A stretch of 64,000 nucleotides of DNA from NCBI GenBank assembly GCA_963805255.1, contig CAWDTK010000004.1:62001-126000 (forward strand), given 5' to 3'. Each line of letters begins with the position of its first letter. Within the stretch, counting starts at the first letter, position 1. This DNA comes from Bog-532 sp963805255 (GTDB lineage Bacteria > Actinomycetota > Actinomycetes > Streptosporangiales > Streptosporangiaceae). The position numbers were made by a program, and so were the translations under genes. Positions 10,198 through 24,101 of the stretch are shown here, piece by piece. The notes beneath the pieces were generated by a model. That model had not been told where the DNA came from. It ran no database searches and saw only the letters and a program-made list of their open reading frames with translations.

Positions 10198-11036
10198 CCA
10201 GCCCTGGGGGGCTGAGCCCCGGGGTGGCGAGCCCGGGGGTGGCGAGCCCGGGGGTGGCGAGCCCGGGGGTGGCGAGCCCGGGGGTGGCGAGCCCGGGGGT
10301 GGCGAGCCCGGGGGTGGCGAGCCCGGGGGTGGCGAGCTCGGAGGCCGGCACGGACGGGCTGGGTGCCCTGCTGCCACGTTCGTTCTTCGACCGCCCGGCG
10401 CTGGAGGTCGCACCCGGCCTGCTCGGCTGCGTCCTGGAACACCACACGCGCGACGGGCTCGTCGCCGTGGCGCTGACCGAGGTGGAGGCGTACTTGGGCG
10501 CCGTGGACCCCGCCTCCCACGCCTACCGCGGCCGGACCCGGCGCAACGCGGTCATGTTCGGGCCGCCCGGCCACTCCTACGTGTACTTCACCTACGGCAT
10601 GCACTTCTGCGTCAACCTCGTCTGCCTGCCCGCTGGCACCGCCGAGGCGGTCCTGCTGCGCGCCGGAGCCATCGTCGCGGGGGTCCCGCTCGCGCGCCGG
10701 CGGCGGGTGACCTCACGGGCCGGCGCCGACCTCGCGCGCGGGCCGGCCCTGCTCTGCCAGGCGCTGGCCATCGACCGTGTCCAGGACGGCGCGGACGTCT
10801 GCGATCCGGCCTCGGACCTACGGATCCTGGACGTTTTGCCGGGCCGTGAGCCTGCCCCTGGCGTGCTGCGCACCGGCCCCCGGGTCGGCGTCCGCGAGGG
10901 CGCCGAGGCGGCCTGGCGGTTCTGGATCGACGGTGACCCGACCGTGTCCGCCTACCGGCCGCACGCGCCACGCCGGCGCGGGAAGACGGAAACGGCTACC
11001 GCCTCGCCCGGCGGAGGTGGCACGATGCAGCCGTGA
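10182..11036 (+). CDS. 3-methyladenine DNA glycosylase (AAG/Mpg family)
   Basis: Base-excision repair enzyme removing alkylated purines. The core is unmistakable: LTEVEAYLGAVDPASHAYRG, then RNAVMFGPPGHSYVYFTYGM and HFCVNLV. The core begins near 10357 and is about 210 residues, the family length. The start is uncertain: GTG 10182 overlaps the end of argH and gives 284 residues, but the extra head is eight SPGVA repeats, each with a GTG that could serve as a start. The end overlaps tyrS by four bases (GTGA), so the two genes are coupled. The repeat-coded head is unlikely to be part of the catalytic fold. Confidence 0.88.
   Translation: MGDELTSPGGLSPGVASPGVASPGVASPGVASPGVASPGVASPGVASPGVASSEAGTDGLGALLPRSFFDRPALEVAPGLLGCVLEHHTRDGLVAVALTEVEAYLGAVDPASHAYRGRTRRNAVMFGPPGHSYVYFTYGMHFCVNLVCLPAGTAEAVLLRAGAIVAGVPLARRRRVTSRAGADLARGPALLCQALAIDRVQDGADVCDPASDLRILDVLPGREPAPGVLRTGPRVGVREGAEAAWRFWIDGDPTVSAYRPHAPRRRGKTETATASPGGGGTMQP
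10215..10334 (+). repeat. Eight 15-bp tandem repeats (SPGVA codons)
   Basis: The unit AGCCCGGGGGTGGCG repeats eight times with almost no divergence (the first copy differs slightly). In the glycosylase frame it encodes SPGVA. The length is a multiple of three, so copy-number changes keep the frame. It lies between the argH stop and the conserved glycosylase core. Confidence 0.9.
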
Positions 11037-12346
11037 CCGACATCATCGACGAGCTGAGCTGGCGCGGCCTGATCGCGTTGTCCACCGACCCCGGCGGGCT
11101 GCGCACGGCGCTCAGTCCGGGTCCGATCACGGTTTACTGCGGCTTCGACCCGACCGCGCCCGGGCTGCACATCGGGAACCTGGTGCAGCTGCTGACCCTG
11201 CGGCGGCTCCAGCTCGCCGGTCACCGGCCGATCGGCCTGGTCGGCGGCGCGACCGGGCTCATCGGTGACCCGAGCGGCAAGTCGGCCGAGCGTGTGCTCA
11301 ACCCCCGCGAGGTGGTCGCCAAATGGGTGGACCGGATCCGGGGTGAGGTCGAGCGCTTCCTGGACTTCGGGGACGCGGACAACAGCGCGCTGATCGTCAG
11401 CAACCTGGACTGGACGGCCGGGCTGTCCGCGCTGGACTTCCTGCGCGACATCGGCAAGCACTTCCCGGTCAGCCAGATGCTCGCCCGCGAATCGGTCAAG
11501 GCGCGACTGGAAGCCGGCGGGATCAGCTACACCGAGTTCAGCTACCAGATCCTGCAGGCCCTCGACTACCTCGAGCTCTACCGGCGGCAGGACTGCACGC
11601 TGCAGCTCGGCGGAAGCGACCAATGGGGCAATCTCGTCGCCGGGGTGGACCTGATCCGGCGGGCCGAGGGCGCCTCCGTGCACGCCTTCGCCACCCCCCT
11701 GATCACCAAGCCGGACGGCACCAAGTACGGGAAGACCGGGGGCGGCGCCATCTGGATCAGCCCCGACCTGATGAGCCCGTACGCGTTCTGCCAGTTCTGG
11801 CTCAACGTCAGTGACGCCGAGGTACCCACGCTGCTGCGCGTCTTCACGTTCCGGTCCCGGGAGGAGATCGAGGGACTGGAGCGCCAGACCGCCGAACGGC
11901 CCGCGGCGAGAGCCGGCCAGCGCGCACTGGCCGAGGACGTCACCACCCTCGTGCACGGCGCTGACGCCACCCGGCGGGTGATCGCGGCCAGCCGGGCGCT
12001 GTTCGGCCAGGGAGAACTCGCCGGCATCGATTCCCGCACCCTTGCGGACGCCGTCGCGGAAGTCCCGCATACCGAGATTTTCCTGAGAGCTGAACCCACT
12101 GGTGGTTCCGCCGGTCCGGGGGACCGCGGGATGCCCCCGGTAGCCGAACTGCTGGCGCTGACCGGCATCGTGGCGAGCAATTCGGCCGGGCGGCGGCTGA
12201 TCGCCGAGGGCGGTGCGTACCTGAACAACCGGAAGGTGACATCCGTGGATGCGGTCCCGGACCGCGGCGACCTCCTGCACGATCGTTACCTGATCGTGCG
12301 CCGCGGCAAGCGTCACGTCGGCGCTGCCGAAGTCCGCCCCGCCTGA
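11033..12346 (+). CDS. tyrS: Tyrosyl-tRNA synthetase
   Basis: Class I aminoacyl-tRNA synthetase charging tRNA-Tyr. HIGN (residues 46-49) is the HIGH motif and KYGKTGGG, about residue 232, the KMSKS-like loop; GSDQWGN lies in the tyrosine site. The C-terminal S4 domain (ASNSAGRRLIAEGGAYLNNR) binds tRNA. It is 437 residues, the standard length. GTG 11033 overlaps the preceding gene's stop, with GGAGG at 11013. The end is followed by a hairpin at 12441. Confidence 0.96.
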   Translation: MTDIIDELSWRGLIALSTDPGGLRTALSPGPITVYCGFDPTAPGLHIGNLVQLLTLRRLQLAGHRPIGLVGGATGLIGDPSGKSAERVLNPREVVAKWVDRIRGEVERFLDFGDADNSALIVSNLDWTAGLSALDFLRDIGKHFPVSQMLARESVKARLEAGGISYTEFSYQILQALDYLELYRRQDCTLQLGGSDQWGNLVAGVDLIRRAEGASVHAFATPLITKPDGTKYGKTGGGAIWISPDLMSPYAFCQFWLNVSDAEVPTLLRVFTFRSREEIEGLERQTAERPAARAGQRALAEDVTTLVHGADATRRVIAASRALFGQGELAGIDSRTLADAVAEVPHTEIFLRAEPTGGSAGPGDRGMPPVAELLALTGIVASNSAGRRLIAEGGAYLNNRKVTSVDAVPDRGDLLHDRYLIVRRGKRHVGAAEVRPA

Positions 12347-12440
12347 TCCTTCGTCACCGGAGCGCAGTGCTCTGACCAGCGGAAAATGTGTACGGAACGC
12401 GGATGTTTCCGGAGTTGCGGGAGCGGGTATGCCGATGACG

Positions 12441-12478
12441 GGCCGACGCAAGGGCCGGCCCGTTCCGGCCTGTCGGCC
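12441..12478 (+). terminator. Hairpin after tyrS
   Basis: Outer stem GGCCGAC/GTCGGCC and inner stem AGGGCCGG/CCGGCCT (one bulge) around CCCGTT. It lies 95 bp after tyrS and before the rRNA promoters. There is no T tract. Confidence 0.5.
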
Positions 12479-12599
12479 GTGAACCCAGAACGACTTTCTG
12501 AGGGCTGCGTGGCGCGGCCCTCGCTGCCTGTGACCTCGGCATACGTACTCGGGCAGGCCCGAGGTCCGGCGTTAGCCTGCGTTAACCTTGCCGGCCGAT

Positions 12600-12628
12600 T
12601 TGACGAGGGCCCTGTCCATCTCTAGAGT
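12600..12628 (+). promoter_or_regulatory. rRNA promoter P1
   Basis: TTGACG (12600-12605), a 17-bp spacer and TAGAGT (12623-12628). Close to the actinobacterial housekeeping consensus (TTGAC-17/18-TAnnnT), 455 bp before 16S. Confidence 0.6.
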
Positions 12629-12796
12629 TCTTCTTGCCCCACGGGGGACGGAACGCCGGCCAGGCGGGCCCGACCCGGAGGGAACCCCAAGCGACTACGA
12701 AACTGACGGGCTTCGCGTGATCACGGAAGCTCGTCGGGTAGTGTCTGCTGGGCCGATGGGCACCAGCCTGAGTCACAAGGTTCATCGGAAACCTGA

Positions 12797-12825
12797 TTGA
12801 CAACGGGAAGCCCATCCGGTAAGTT
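12797..12825 (+). promoter_or_regulatory. rRNA promoter P2
   Basis: Perfect TTGACA (12797-12802), a 17-bp spacer and TAAGTT (12820-12825; matches TAnnnT). It is followed by the leader motif TTGAGAACTCAACAG near 12878, a processing element typical of actinobacterial rRNA leaders; a related copy, TTGAGAACTGCACAG, sits before 23S near 15000. Confidence 0.7.
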
Positions 12826-13084
12826 AGAGTAGTTGCCCTGGAGGCGGACGAGAGCCCGCCGAAGGTGAGCACCCGCTCCTTGAGAACTCAACAGCGTGCT
12901 AAAAGCCAGTGCATTAAGCACATACCCCCGTCGATGGGGCGGCTTCCTTCGGGATGCCCGTCATCATCACGGAGAGGAGATATGCCAAGATCGCTTTACT
13001 GATCCAGCCTCTGGCTGGTCAGCGAGGCACTCTCGGGATGTTTACAATCCGCCCGGCGCAAGCTTGGCGGTTGTTAATAGACAT

Positions 13085-18229
<5,145 letters not shown>

Positions 18230-18384
18230 GCTTCTACTTTTTGCAGGGCTCAGGGGTATTCCCTGGGCCAGCAGAGTCTTGTTTGCGTCCACTGTGCGGT
18301 TCCCGAGGTGCGGTCGGGAACCAGCCGGTCAGAAATGGCCGGTAGGCCGGGGAGCACTCCCGTGCCGACTTACATCTCAATAGT

Positions 18385-18504
18385 GTTTCGGCGGCCATAG
18401 CGAAGGGGAAACACCCGGTCCCATTCCGAACCCGGAAGTTAAGCCCTTCAGCGCCGATGGTACTGCGCGGGGGACTGCGTGGGAGAGTAGGACGCCGCCG
18501 GGCA
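18385..18504 (+). rRNA. rrf: 5S ribosomal RNA
   Basis: GTTTCGGCGGCCATAGCG at the 5' end, CATTCCGAACCCGGAAGTTA in the middle and GGACGCCGCCGGGC at the 3' end; about 120 nt. It lies 155 nt after 23S and is followed directly by a terminator. Confidence 0.94.
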
Positions 18505-18510
18505 TATTTT

Positions 18511-18553
18511 AAAGGAGGCTGCTCCCCTATGGGTTGAGCGGCCTCCTTTTTTT
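18511..18553 (+). terminator. Rho-independent terminator of the rRNA operon
   Basis: AAAGGAGGCTGCTC pairs with GAGCGGCCTCCTTT (14 bp with one T-G) around an 11-base loop, followed by a run of T residues ending at 18553. Confidence 0.93.
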
Positions 18554-18651
18554 ATGGGCAGGAGCGGCATCTGGCCTGCGGGCTGGCAACGGCCTGGGAC
18601 GGCGTGACGGCCGAGCTAGCTAGCTTCAGTGATTCGTGGAAAGGTGGCACC

Positions 18652-20679
18652 GTGACCGAGTGGCGCGGCAGGCCGCGGCCCGCGCAGCGGCGTCGGCCGG
18701 AAGGCCCGCGGTGGGCGCGCAATGGCCCCGGCCAGGGCAAGCGCGGGAACGGTGCGGCGGAGAGCCACGGGCGCCCGCAAGACGGCTCCGGTGATCGCGG
18801 TGCCACTGGCGGCCGCGGCACCTATGGTAGCCGTGGGGCATCCGGTGGCCGTGGCACTTCCGGTAGCTGGGGTGATTCCGGCGGCCGTGGTGCTCCCGGC
18901 GGGCGGAACGGTCCCGGCGGGCGGAACGTTCCGGCCGGCCGTAGCAGCGGGGCGCGGCCGAGCCCGGCTGCCGGCGCTCGCCCTAGCGGCGATAACCGCG
19001 GCGGAGCCGGGCCGTGGAGCGGCGGAGGTTCGCCGCGAACCGGCGGCGGACCCCGGCCGCGGACCAGTGCGGGCCCCCGGACGGGCAGCGGGCCGCGTGG
19101 CAGTGGAGGGCCGCGTGGCAGTGGAGGGCCGCGTGCCAGCGGAGGGCCGGGCGCCACCGGCGCTGACCGCCCCGAACGCGGTGGCAGGCCCAGTTCGGGT
19201 CGCCCATCGTATGGCGGCCGCCCGGGCACTGACCGTCCCGAGCGTTCCGGCCGCCCGGGCACTGACCGTCCCGAGCGTTCCGGCCGGCCGGGCACTGACC
19301 GTCCCGAGCGTTCCGGCCGGCCGGGCACTGACCGTCCCGAGCGTTCCGGCCGGCCGGGCACTGACCGTCCCGAGCGTTCCGGCCGGCCGGGCACTGACCG
19401 TCCCGAGCGTTCCGGCCGGCCGGGCACTGACCGTCCCGAGCGTTCCGGCCGGCCGGGCACTGACCGTCCCGAGCGTTCCGGCCGGCCGGGCACTGACCGT
19501 CCCGAGCGAAGGGGAAGGTCAGGTGCTGACCGTCGGGACCGCGATGATCGGCCCAGCTTTGACCGTCGGGAGCACAGCGGAAGGCCTAATGCCGGCCGTC
19601 CCGGGCGCGCCGGGAAGCCCGATGCCGGCCGTCCCGGGCGCGCCGGGAAGCCCGATGCCGGCCGTCCCGAGCGCGACGCGAGGCCCAACGCCAGCCCTCC
19701 CGAGTGGGGCAGTAGGCCCGGTACGGGCCGTTCGGGACGTAGTGGCGCTCCCGGCGCCGCCCGTCCAGAGCGGGGCCGCGGCGCAGGCCCGGCACCGCGC
19801 CGTAACGGGGGAACCGGCGGCCATCCCGAGCGGCCCGGCCGCTATGACCGGAGTCCCGAGCGGCCCGGCCGCTATGACCGGGGCGGCGCCGCGCACGCAG
19901 GACCCCGGTCCCGCGGCCCGCAGGGCGCCGGAGCCGACCGCAGCGGAGCTCCACCGGTCGCGGACGATGTGACCGCCGGCCAGTTGGAGCCGGACGCCCG
20001 CGCCGAGCTGCGGACCTTGCCCGCCGATCTGGCCGGCAGTGTGGCCCGGCGCCTGGTCGCCGCCGAGCTGGAGGAAGATCCAGAGCGGGCCTACGCCCAC
20101 GTGCGGGTGGCACGCGACCTCGCCGCCCGGGTTGGTGTGGTCCGTGAGGCCGCCGGGGTCGCCGCCTACCGGGTCGGTAAATGGGCCGAGGCCCTCTCCG
20201 AGCTGCGCGCGGCGCGGCGGCTCACGGGCCGGGAAACGTACCTGCCGATGATGGCCGACTCGGAACGCGCCCTCGGACGGCTGGACCGCGCGCTGGCGCT
20301 GGTCCACAGCGCCGAAGCGGCCACGCTCGGCCGGGCCAGCCAGATCGAGCTGCTCATCGTCGAGTCCGGGATCAGGAGAGACCAGGGAAGCCCGGAGGTC
20401 GCCGTGATCGTGCTCCAGGTCCCTGAACTCACCGATGGGCGGGTCCGGCCCTGGTCAGCGGCCCTGTTCTACGCGTACGCGGACGCCCTGCTGGAGGCGG
20501 GCCGGACCGAAGAGGCCCGGGACTGGTTCGCGCGGGCGGCGGGGGCCGATACGCACGGCGACACTGACGCCGCCGAGCGGCTGCAGGACCTTGAGGGGAT
20601 CACGGTGGCAGACCTTGATCCCTCCGCCGACGACCCGGGCGACGACCCGGGCGACGACCCCGGCGCGTCGCCCACGTAA
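18652..20679 (+). CDS. Repeat-rich disordered protein with C-terminal TPR-like domain
   Basis: The protein is 675 residues long. Residues 1 to about 430 are low-complexity Gly/Arg/Pro/Ser/Asp sequence, strongly basic, including nine near-perfect GRPGTDRPERS repeats and further degenerate ones. The last 240 residues are ordered (ARAELRTLPADLAGSVARRL, then helix pairs YRVGKWAEALSELRAARR and ERALGRLDRALALVHSAEAA), typical of tetratricopeptide repeats. The tail is acidic (DDPGDDPGDDPG). The start GTG 18652 has GGAAAGGTGG upstream. The C-terminal domain resembles conserved actinobacterial TPR proteins of unknown role; the basic head could bind nucleic acid, which would fit its place after the rRNA operon, but that is a guess. 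Confidence 0.75.
   Translation: MTEWRGRPRPAQRRRPEGPRWARNGPGQGKRGNGAAESHGRPQDGSGDRGATGGRGTYGSRGASGGRGTSGSWGDSGGRGAPGGRNGPGGRNVPAGRSSGARPSPAAGARPSGDNRGGAGPWSGGGSPRTGGGPRPRTSAGPRTGSGPRGSGGPRGSGGPRASGGPGATGADRPERGGRPSSGRPSYGGRPGTDRPERSGRPGTDRPERSGRPGTDRPERSGRPGTDRPERSGRPGTDRPERSGRPGTDRPERSGRPGTDRPERSGRPGTDRPERSGRPGTDRPERRGRSGADRRDRDDRPSFDRREHSGRPNAGRPGRAGKPDAGRPGRAGKPDAGRPERDARPNASPPEWGSRPGTGRSGRSGAPGAARPERGRGAGPAPRRNGGTGGHPERPGRYDRSPERPGRYDRGGAAHAGPRSRGPQGAGADRSGAPPVADDVTAGQLEPDARAELRTLPADLAGSVARRLVAAELEEDPERAYAHVRVARDLAARVGVVREAAGVAAYRVGKWAEALSELRAARRLTGRETYLPMMADSERALGRLDRALALVHSAEAATLGRASQIELLIVESGIRRDQGSPEVAVIVLQVPELTDGRVRPWSAALFYAYADALLEAGRTEEARDWFARAAGADTHGDTDAAERLQDLEGITVADLDPSADDPGDDPGDDPGASPT
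19217..19513 (+). repeat. Nine 33-bp tandem repeats inside the TPR gene
   Basis: Unit core GCACTGACCGTCCCGAGCG repeats every 33 bp (starts 19226, 19259, 19292 and on to 19490). Units are nearly identical. Since 33 is divisible by three, each reading frame is also periodic, which creates long spurious open frames on both strands. Confidence 0.92.
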
Positions 20680-20794
20680 AGGTCGCCGCTGGCGGAGTCG
20701 AGCAGGCCGACGTGATGCTTGGCGTGCCCGCGTGAATAGTGGCTGTGCGATCGGCGCCGCCGTCCTGCGTGTGGTCCGCCTCGTCGCTCACGTG

Positions 20795-20840
20795 TCCATG
20801 CTCGCAAAACCAGCGGGTCCATTCTCGCAAAACCAGCGGG
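20795..20840. repeat. 23-bp tandem duplication between convergent genes
   Basis: Two abutting copies (20795-20817 and 20818-20840) containing CTCGCAAAACCAGCGGG, differing at one base (TCCATG versus TCCATT). They lie between the 3' ends of the TPR gene and the DUF1015 gene. Confidence 0.8.
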
Positions 20841-20872
20841 CCATTTCCGGGCCAGGCGGCCCAGCCGGCGGC

Positions 20873-22234
20873 TCAGCAGGCCGCGAAGGTCCGCAGCACG
20901 AGCCCGGTGCGCGGCTTCGGCCCGAACGACGTGGACTTGCGCGGCATCCGCTCCCCGTTCTCGGCCACCGCGCGGACGTCCGCGGCGGGCACCGGGTTGC
21001 AGATGACCGCGGTACCGCCCGCCTGCCGGGCCGCCTCGACCGCGGCCGCGGCGTCACCCGGCACCACGACCACATCCGGTCCGGCGTCCGGCAGCCCCCA
21101 CGCGCTCTTGATCAGCAGCTCGCGGAGCACCGACGCCGCCAGGCTCCGCCAGCGCGCCGAACGATCCGGCGGCATGGCCTGGGCCAGCCGGTGCGGGTGC
21201 GGATCGGTCAGCAGGTACTGCTCGGTGCCGTCCGTGAGCAGGAAGGCCGGCCCGTCGCGCCCGGCATCGGCCAGCGCACGCACCGCATCGCCGGGATTTT
21301 CCCGAACGGGCCGGATGCGGACCTCACCGTTGGCCATCTCGGCCGCCCGCGCGGGCGTCAGCGCCGGGATCACCCGGTGAATGGCGCTGATCCGCGGCGG
21401 GTAGGCCGCCGAGTCGACGAGGAACGCCAGGCCGAAGTCCCAGGGCCCGCCGTTCCGGCCGGCCTCGCGCTCCCGCTCCTGCATCTCGAGGTAGGCCGCG
21501 TAGCGGTGATGCCCGTCGGCGATCAGCGCGCTGCGCGTCGCCAGGTCGGACGCGACGATCGCGTGCTCCGCCGGATCGGTCAGCGCCCAGATCCGGTGCC
21601 GCGTTCCGTCGTCGGTCACCGCCGACAGCAGCGGTTCCCTCGCCGCCGCCACCTCGTCCACCAGACGGGTCGCCCCGCTCGGGCCCCCGTCGCCCGCACC
21701 GGAGTCATACAGCAGGAAGATCGGCTCCAGGTTGGCCTGCGTCGTCTCCATCAGCTCGCGCCGGCCCTGCACCGGACCGGGCATGACGTCCTCGTGCGGC
21801 AGCACGCTCGGTGAAGCAGCCGGAACGAGCCGCAGTGCGCCGACCAGCCCACGCTGGACGACCTGCCATCCGGGAGTGCCGCCCCGGCCAGCGGGCAGGC
21901 TCTGCTCGTAGGCGTACAGCGCGGGCCGCGGATCGCGCACCAGCACGCCCGAGGTGAGCCAGTCGCGCAGGTTGTGCGCCGCCAGCTCAGTGATACCGGG
22001 GTCGCGTGGTGATTGCCCCGATCCGGCGCCGGGCAGGATCAGACGGACGACATTGTGGGGCTCGGCTTCCAGGAGGCGCTCCACGATGCCCGGGCCGATG
22101 ACGTCGTACGGTGGGGAGGTGACGTTTGCGATGCCGCTCACCCGGTCAAAGGCGTAGCGAACCCCGCGAAAGGGCGCCAGCGCGAGGCCGGAAGCCTCCG
22201 GCGCTGGCTGAGAGTCGGACGGAAGGGTCTGCAC
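20873..22234 (-). CDS. DUF1015 family protein
   Basis: Protein of 453 residues matching the conserved DUF1015 family: LAPFRGVRYAF and SPPYDVIGP near the start, then LPHEDVMPGPVQGR and ALIADGHHRYAAYLEMQ. The family has no settled biochemical function. I take GTG 22234 as the start (VQTLPSDSQPAP); the frame continues to a GTG at 22291, which would overlap the divergent gene. The two divergent genes would then start two bases apart, leaving no room for separate promoters outside coding sequence. The 3' end faces the repeat-rich TPR gene. Confidence 0.82.
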   Translation of the reverse strand: MQTLPSDSQPAPEASGLALAPFRGVRYAFDRVSGIANVTSPPYDVIGPGIVERLLEAEPHNVVRLILPGAGSGQSPRDPGITELAAHNLRDWLTSGVLVRDPRPALYAYEQSLPAGRGGTPGWQVVQRGLVGALRLVPAASPSVLPHEDVMPGPVQGRRELMETTQANLEPIFLLYDSGAGDGGPSGATRLVDEVAAAREPLLSAVTDDGTRHRIWALTDPAEHAIVASDLATRSALIADGHHRYAAYLEMQEREREAGRNGGPWDFGLAFLVDSAAYPPRISAIHRVIPALTPARAAEMANGEVRIRPVRENPGDAVRALADAGRDGPAFLLTDGTEQYLLTDPHPHRLAQAMPPDRSARWRSLAASVLRELLIKSAWGLPDAGPDVVVVPGDAAAAVEAARQAGGTAVICNPVPAADVRAVAENGERMPRKSTSFGPKPRTGLVLRTFAAC

Positions 22235-22236
22235 AC

Positions 22237-23889
22237 ATGTCAGAAGGACCAAACGGTATTCAGGATTCCCGGCCGGGCGGTGAACGGCCACATCATGTTG
22301 ACGCCGATCGTTCTCACGCCGATCGTCCTGACGCTGATCGTCCTGACGCCGATGGCCCGGAAGGCGACCCGCACGCCTGGTACCAGCGGGGACTCGAGCT
22401 GCTCAGCCGGGGCAGCCCGGCGGCCGCTGCGCAGATCCTGCAGCGCGCCGCGGCGGCCGAGCCCGGCTCCCGCAGCGTCCGGGAGGCCCTGGCCCGCGCC
22501 CAGTTCGACGCCCGTCGCTATACCGAGGCGGCCGGCAACTTCCGGCTGATCGTGGAGGCCAGCCCCGCCGACGACTACGCCCATTTCGGGCTGGGCCTCT
22601 CCCTGGCGCGGTCCGGAGATCCCGCGTCCGCCGCCGAGTACCTGGCGCTGGCCGCCGCCATGCGGCCCGATGCGCAGCACTACACCAGGGCCCTGCTCGC
22701 CGTGCGCGCTACGCTGCACTCCCGGCCCGGTGACAACGGCGGGCTGGCCGCGGGAGGGCCAGCGCGGTCCCGGGGCCGCCGCCGGCCACAGGGAGGACGA
22801 TTGAGCCAGCAGGCCAGCGCGGCCGGCGGGACGGCCGGGGCGAACACGGGCACGGCCAGCCAGCACCGCGCGGTCGTGCCCCGGGCCAGCGAGGAGCCGC
22901 TCTGCCGGGTCTATGACGTGGGTCTCCTGGACCTCGACGGCGTGGTGTACATCGGCGGTAGCCCGGTACCGGGCGCGGGCCAGGCGCTGCGCAAGGCCGC
23001 CAGGGAAGGCATGCGGCTCGCCTACGTCACAAACAACGCGAACCGCACGCCGGCCGCTGTGGCGCAGGTGCTGACCGGGTTCGGGATCGCGGCCGCACCC
23101 GAGGACGTCGTCACCTCCGCGCAGGCCGCCGCGCGGCTGCTCGCGAAGCGGCTCCCCGCTGGGGCTGCCGTCCTCGTCATCGGCGGCATGGGGCTGTGGG
23201 TCGCGGTGCGGGAGCGCGGGCTGCGGCCGGTGTCCACCGCGGCGGAACGGCCCGCGGCGGTCGTCCAGGGATACGCACCCGGGATCAATTACCCGCAGCT
23301 GGCCGAGGGCGGCCTGGCCGTCGCGGCCGGCGCGCTGTTCGTCGGGACCAACGGCGACCGGACGCTTCCCGGCCCGCACGGCCGCCAGCCCGGCAACGGC
23401 TCGCTGCTGCAGGTGATCAGCACCGCCACCGGGCGCAAGCCGCTGATCGCGGGCAAGCCCGAGCCGCCGCTGCATGAAGAGTCGGTGATCCGGACCGGGG
23501 CGCGCCATCCGCTGGTGGTCGGCGACCGGCTCGACACCGACATCGAGGCCGCGCAGCGGGTGGACGCGGACAGCCTGCTGGTGCTGACCGGCGTGACCGG
23601 CCCAGCCGAGGCGGTGCTCGCGCCGCCGCACCAGCGGCCCACCTACGTGGCCGACGACCTCTCCGGCTTGGTTGAGCCCCAGCCAGCGGTCAGCTCCGCG
23701 GCGGGCGCTTTCGGCTGCGGCGGCTGGACGGCCCGCTGGGCGGGCGACGGTGGCCGGCTGGAACTGTCCGGCCGGGGGACCAGCATCGACGGCGTGCGCG
23801 CCCTGTGCGCCGCCGCCTGGTCCCGCGACGGTGCCACCGCCGGCAATACCAGGCAGGCCCTGCAGACCCTCGACGACTCCGCCTCCTGA
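22237..23889 (+). CDS. TPR-HAD fusion: tetratricopeptide head and NagD-type phosphatase
   Basis: Protein of 550 residues. Residues 1-45 are acidic repeats (ADRPDADRPDADGPEGD) and about 48-165 form TPR helices (WYQRGLELLSRGSPAAAAQI, YAHFGLGLSLARSGDPASAA). After a linker, residues 225-500 are a class II HAD hydrolase: DLDGVVYIGGSPVPGA with both catalytic Asp, YVTNNANRT, IAGKPEPPLHE and VVGDRLDTDIEAA. ATG 22237 has GGAAGGG nine bases upstream. A second possible start, TTG 22801 with GGGAGGAC, could yield the phosphatase alone, as the two parts are separate proteins in related bacteria. The substrate is unknown; the family acts on small phosphometabolites. Confidence 0.83.
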   Translation: MSEGPNGIQDSRPGGERPHHVDADRSHADRPDADRPDADGPEGDPHAWYQRGLELLSRGSPAAAAQILQRAAAAEPGSRSVREALARAQFDARRYTEAAGNFRLIVEASPADDYAHFGLGLSLARSGDPASAAEYLALAAAMRPDAQHYTRALLAVRATLHSRPGDNGGLAAGGPARSRGRRRPQGGRLSQQASAAGGTAGANTGTASQHRAVVPRASEEPLCRVYDVGLLDLDGVVYIGGSPVPGAGQALRKAAREGMRLAYVTNNANRTPAAVAQVLTGFGIAAAPEDVVTSAQAAARLLAKRLPAGAAVLVIGGMGLWVAVRERGLRPVSTAAERPAAVVQGYAPGINYPQLAEGGLAVAAGALFVGTNGDRTLPGPHGRQPGNGSLLQVISTATGRKPLIAGKPEPPLHEESVIRTGARHPLVVGDRLDTDIEAAQRVDADSLLVLTGVTGPAEAVLAPPHQRPTYVADDLSGLVEPQPAVSSAAGAFGCGGWTARWAGDGGRLELSGRGTSIDGVRALCAAAWSRDGATAGNTRQALQTLDDSAS

Positions 23890-23971
23890 GCGCGTCAGGT
23901 TGGTGTCCATGACGGCCCGCGACGCGACGAGGCCGGCCTGGCTGGCGGTCCTGCTCCAGTAGATTCCGTCC

Positions 23972-24041
23972 ACTGGTCCGTCGCACTGGTCCGTCGCACT
24001 GGTCCGTCGCACTGGTCCGTCGCACTGGTCCGTCGCACTGG
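23972..24041. repeat. Five 13-bp tandem repeats (intergenic)
   Basis: ACTGGTCCGTCGC repeats five times without change, followed by a partial copy, between two convergent genes. The unit is not a multiple of three, so it is unlikely to be coding. Confidence 0.85.
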
Positions 24042-24101
24042 CCGGCGATATCCGCGAGCGTGCCGGCGGTCGCCGGCCGGCCTTGGCGTCGCCGCCGTCC
24101 G

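Noticed and set aside
18722..19972. Long alternative frame within the repeat-rich TPR gene (VPAGRALTVPS repeats)
   Set aside because: It is an artefact of 33-bp repeats being divisible by three; it has no ribosome site and no domain.
20683..20740. Sequence GVEQADVMLGV after the TPR gene resembles the end of the serine hydrolase (QQADVMLGL)
   Set aside because: The match is about ten residues and a similar string also ends argC (NANLMLGL); this is probably chance, not a gene remnant.
23972..24041. CRISPR-like or iteron array (13-bp repeats)
   Set aside because: There are no spacers, no replication genes and no cas genes nearby; simple tandem slippage explains it.
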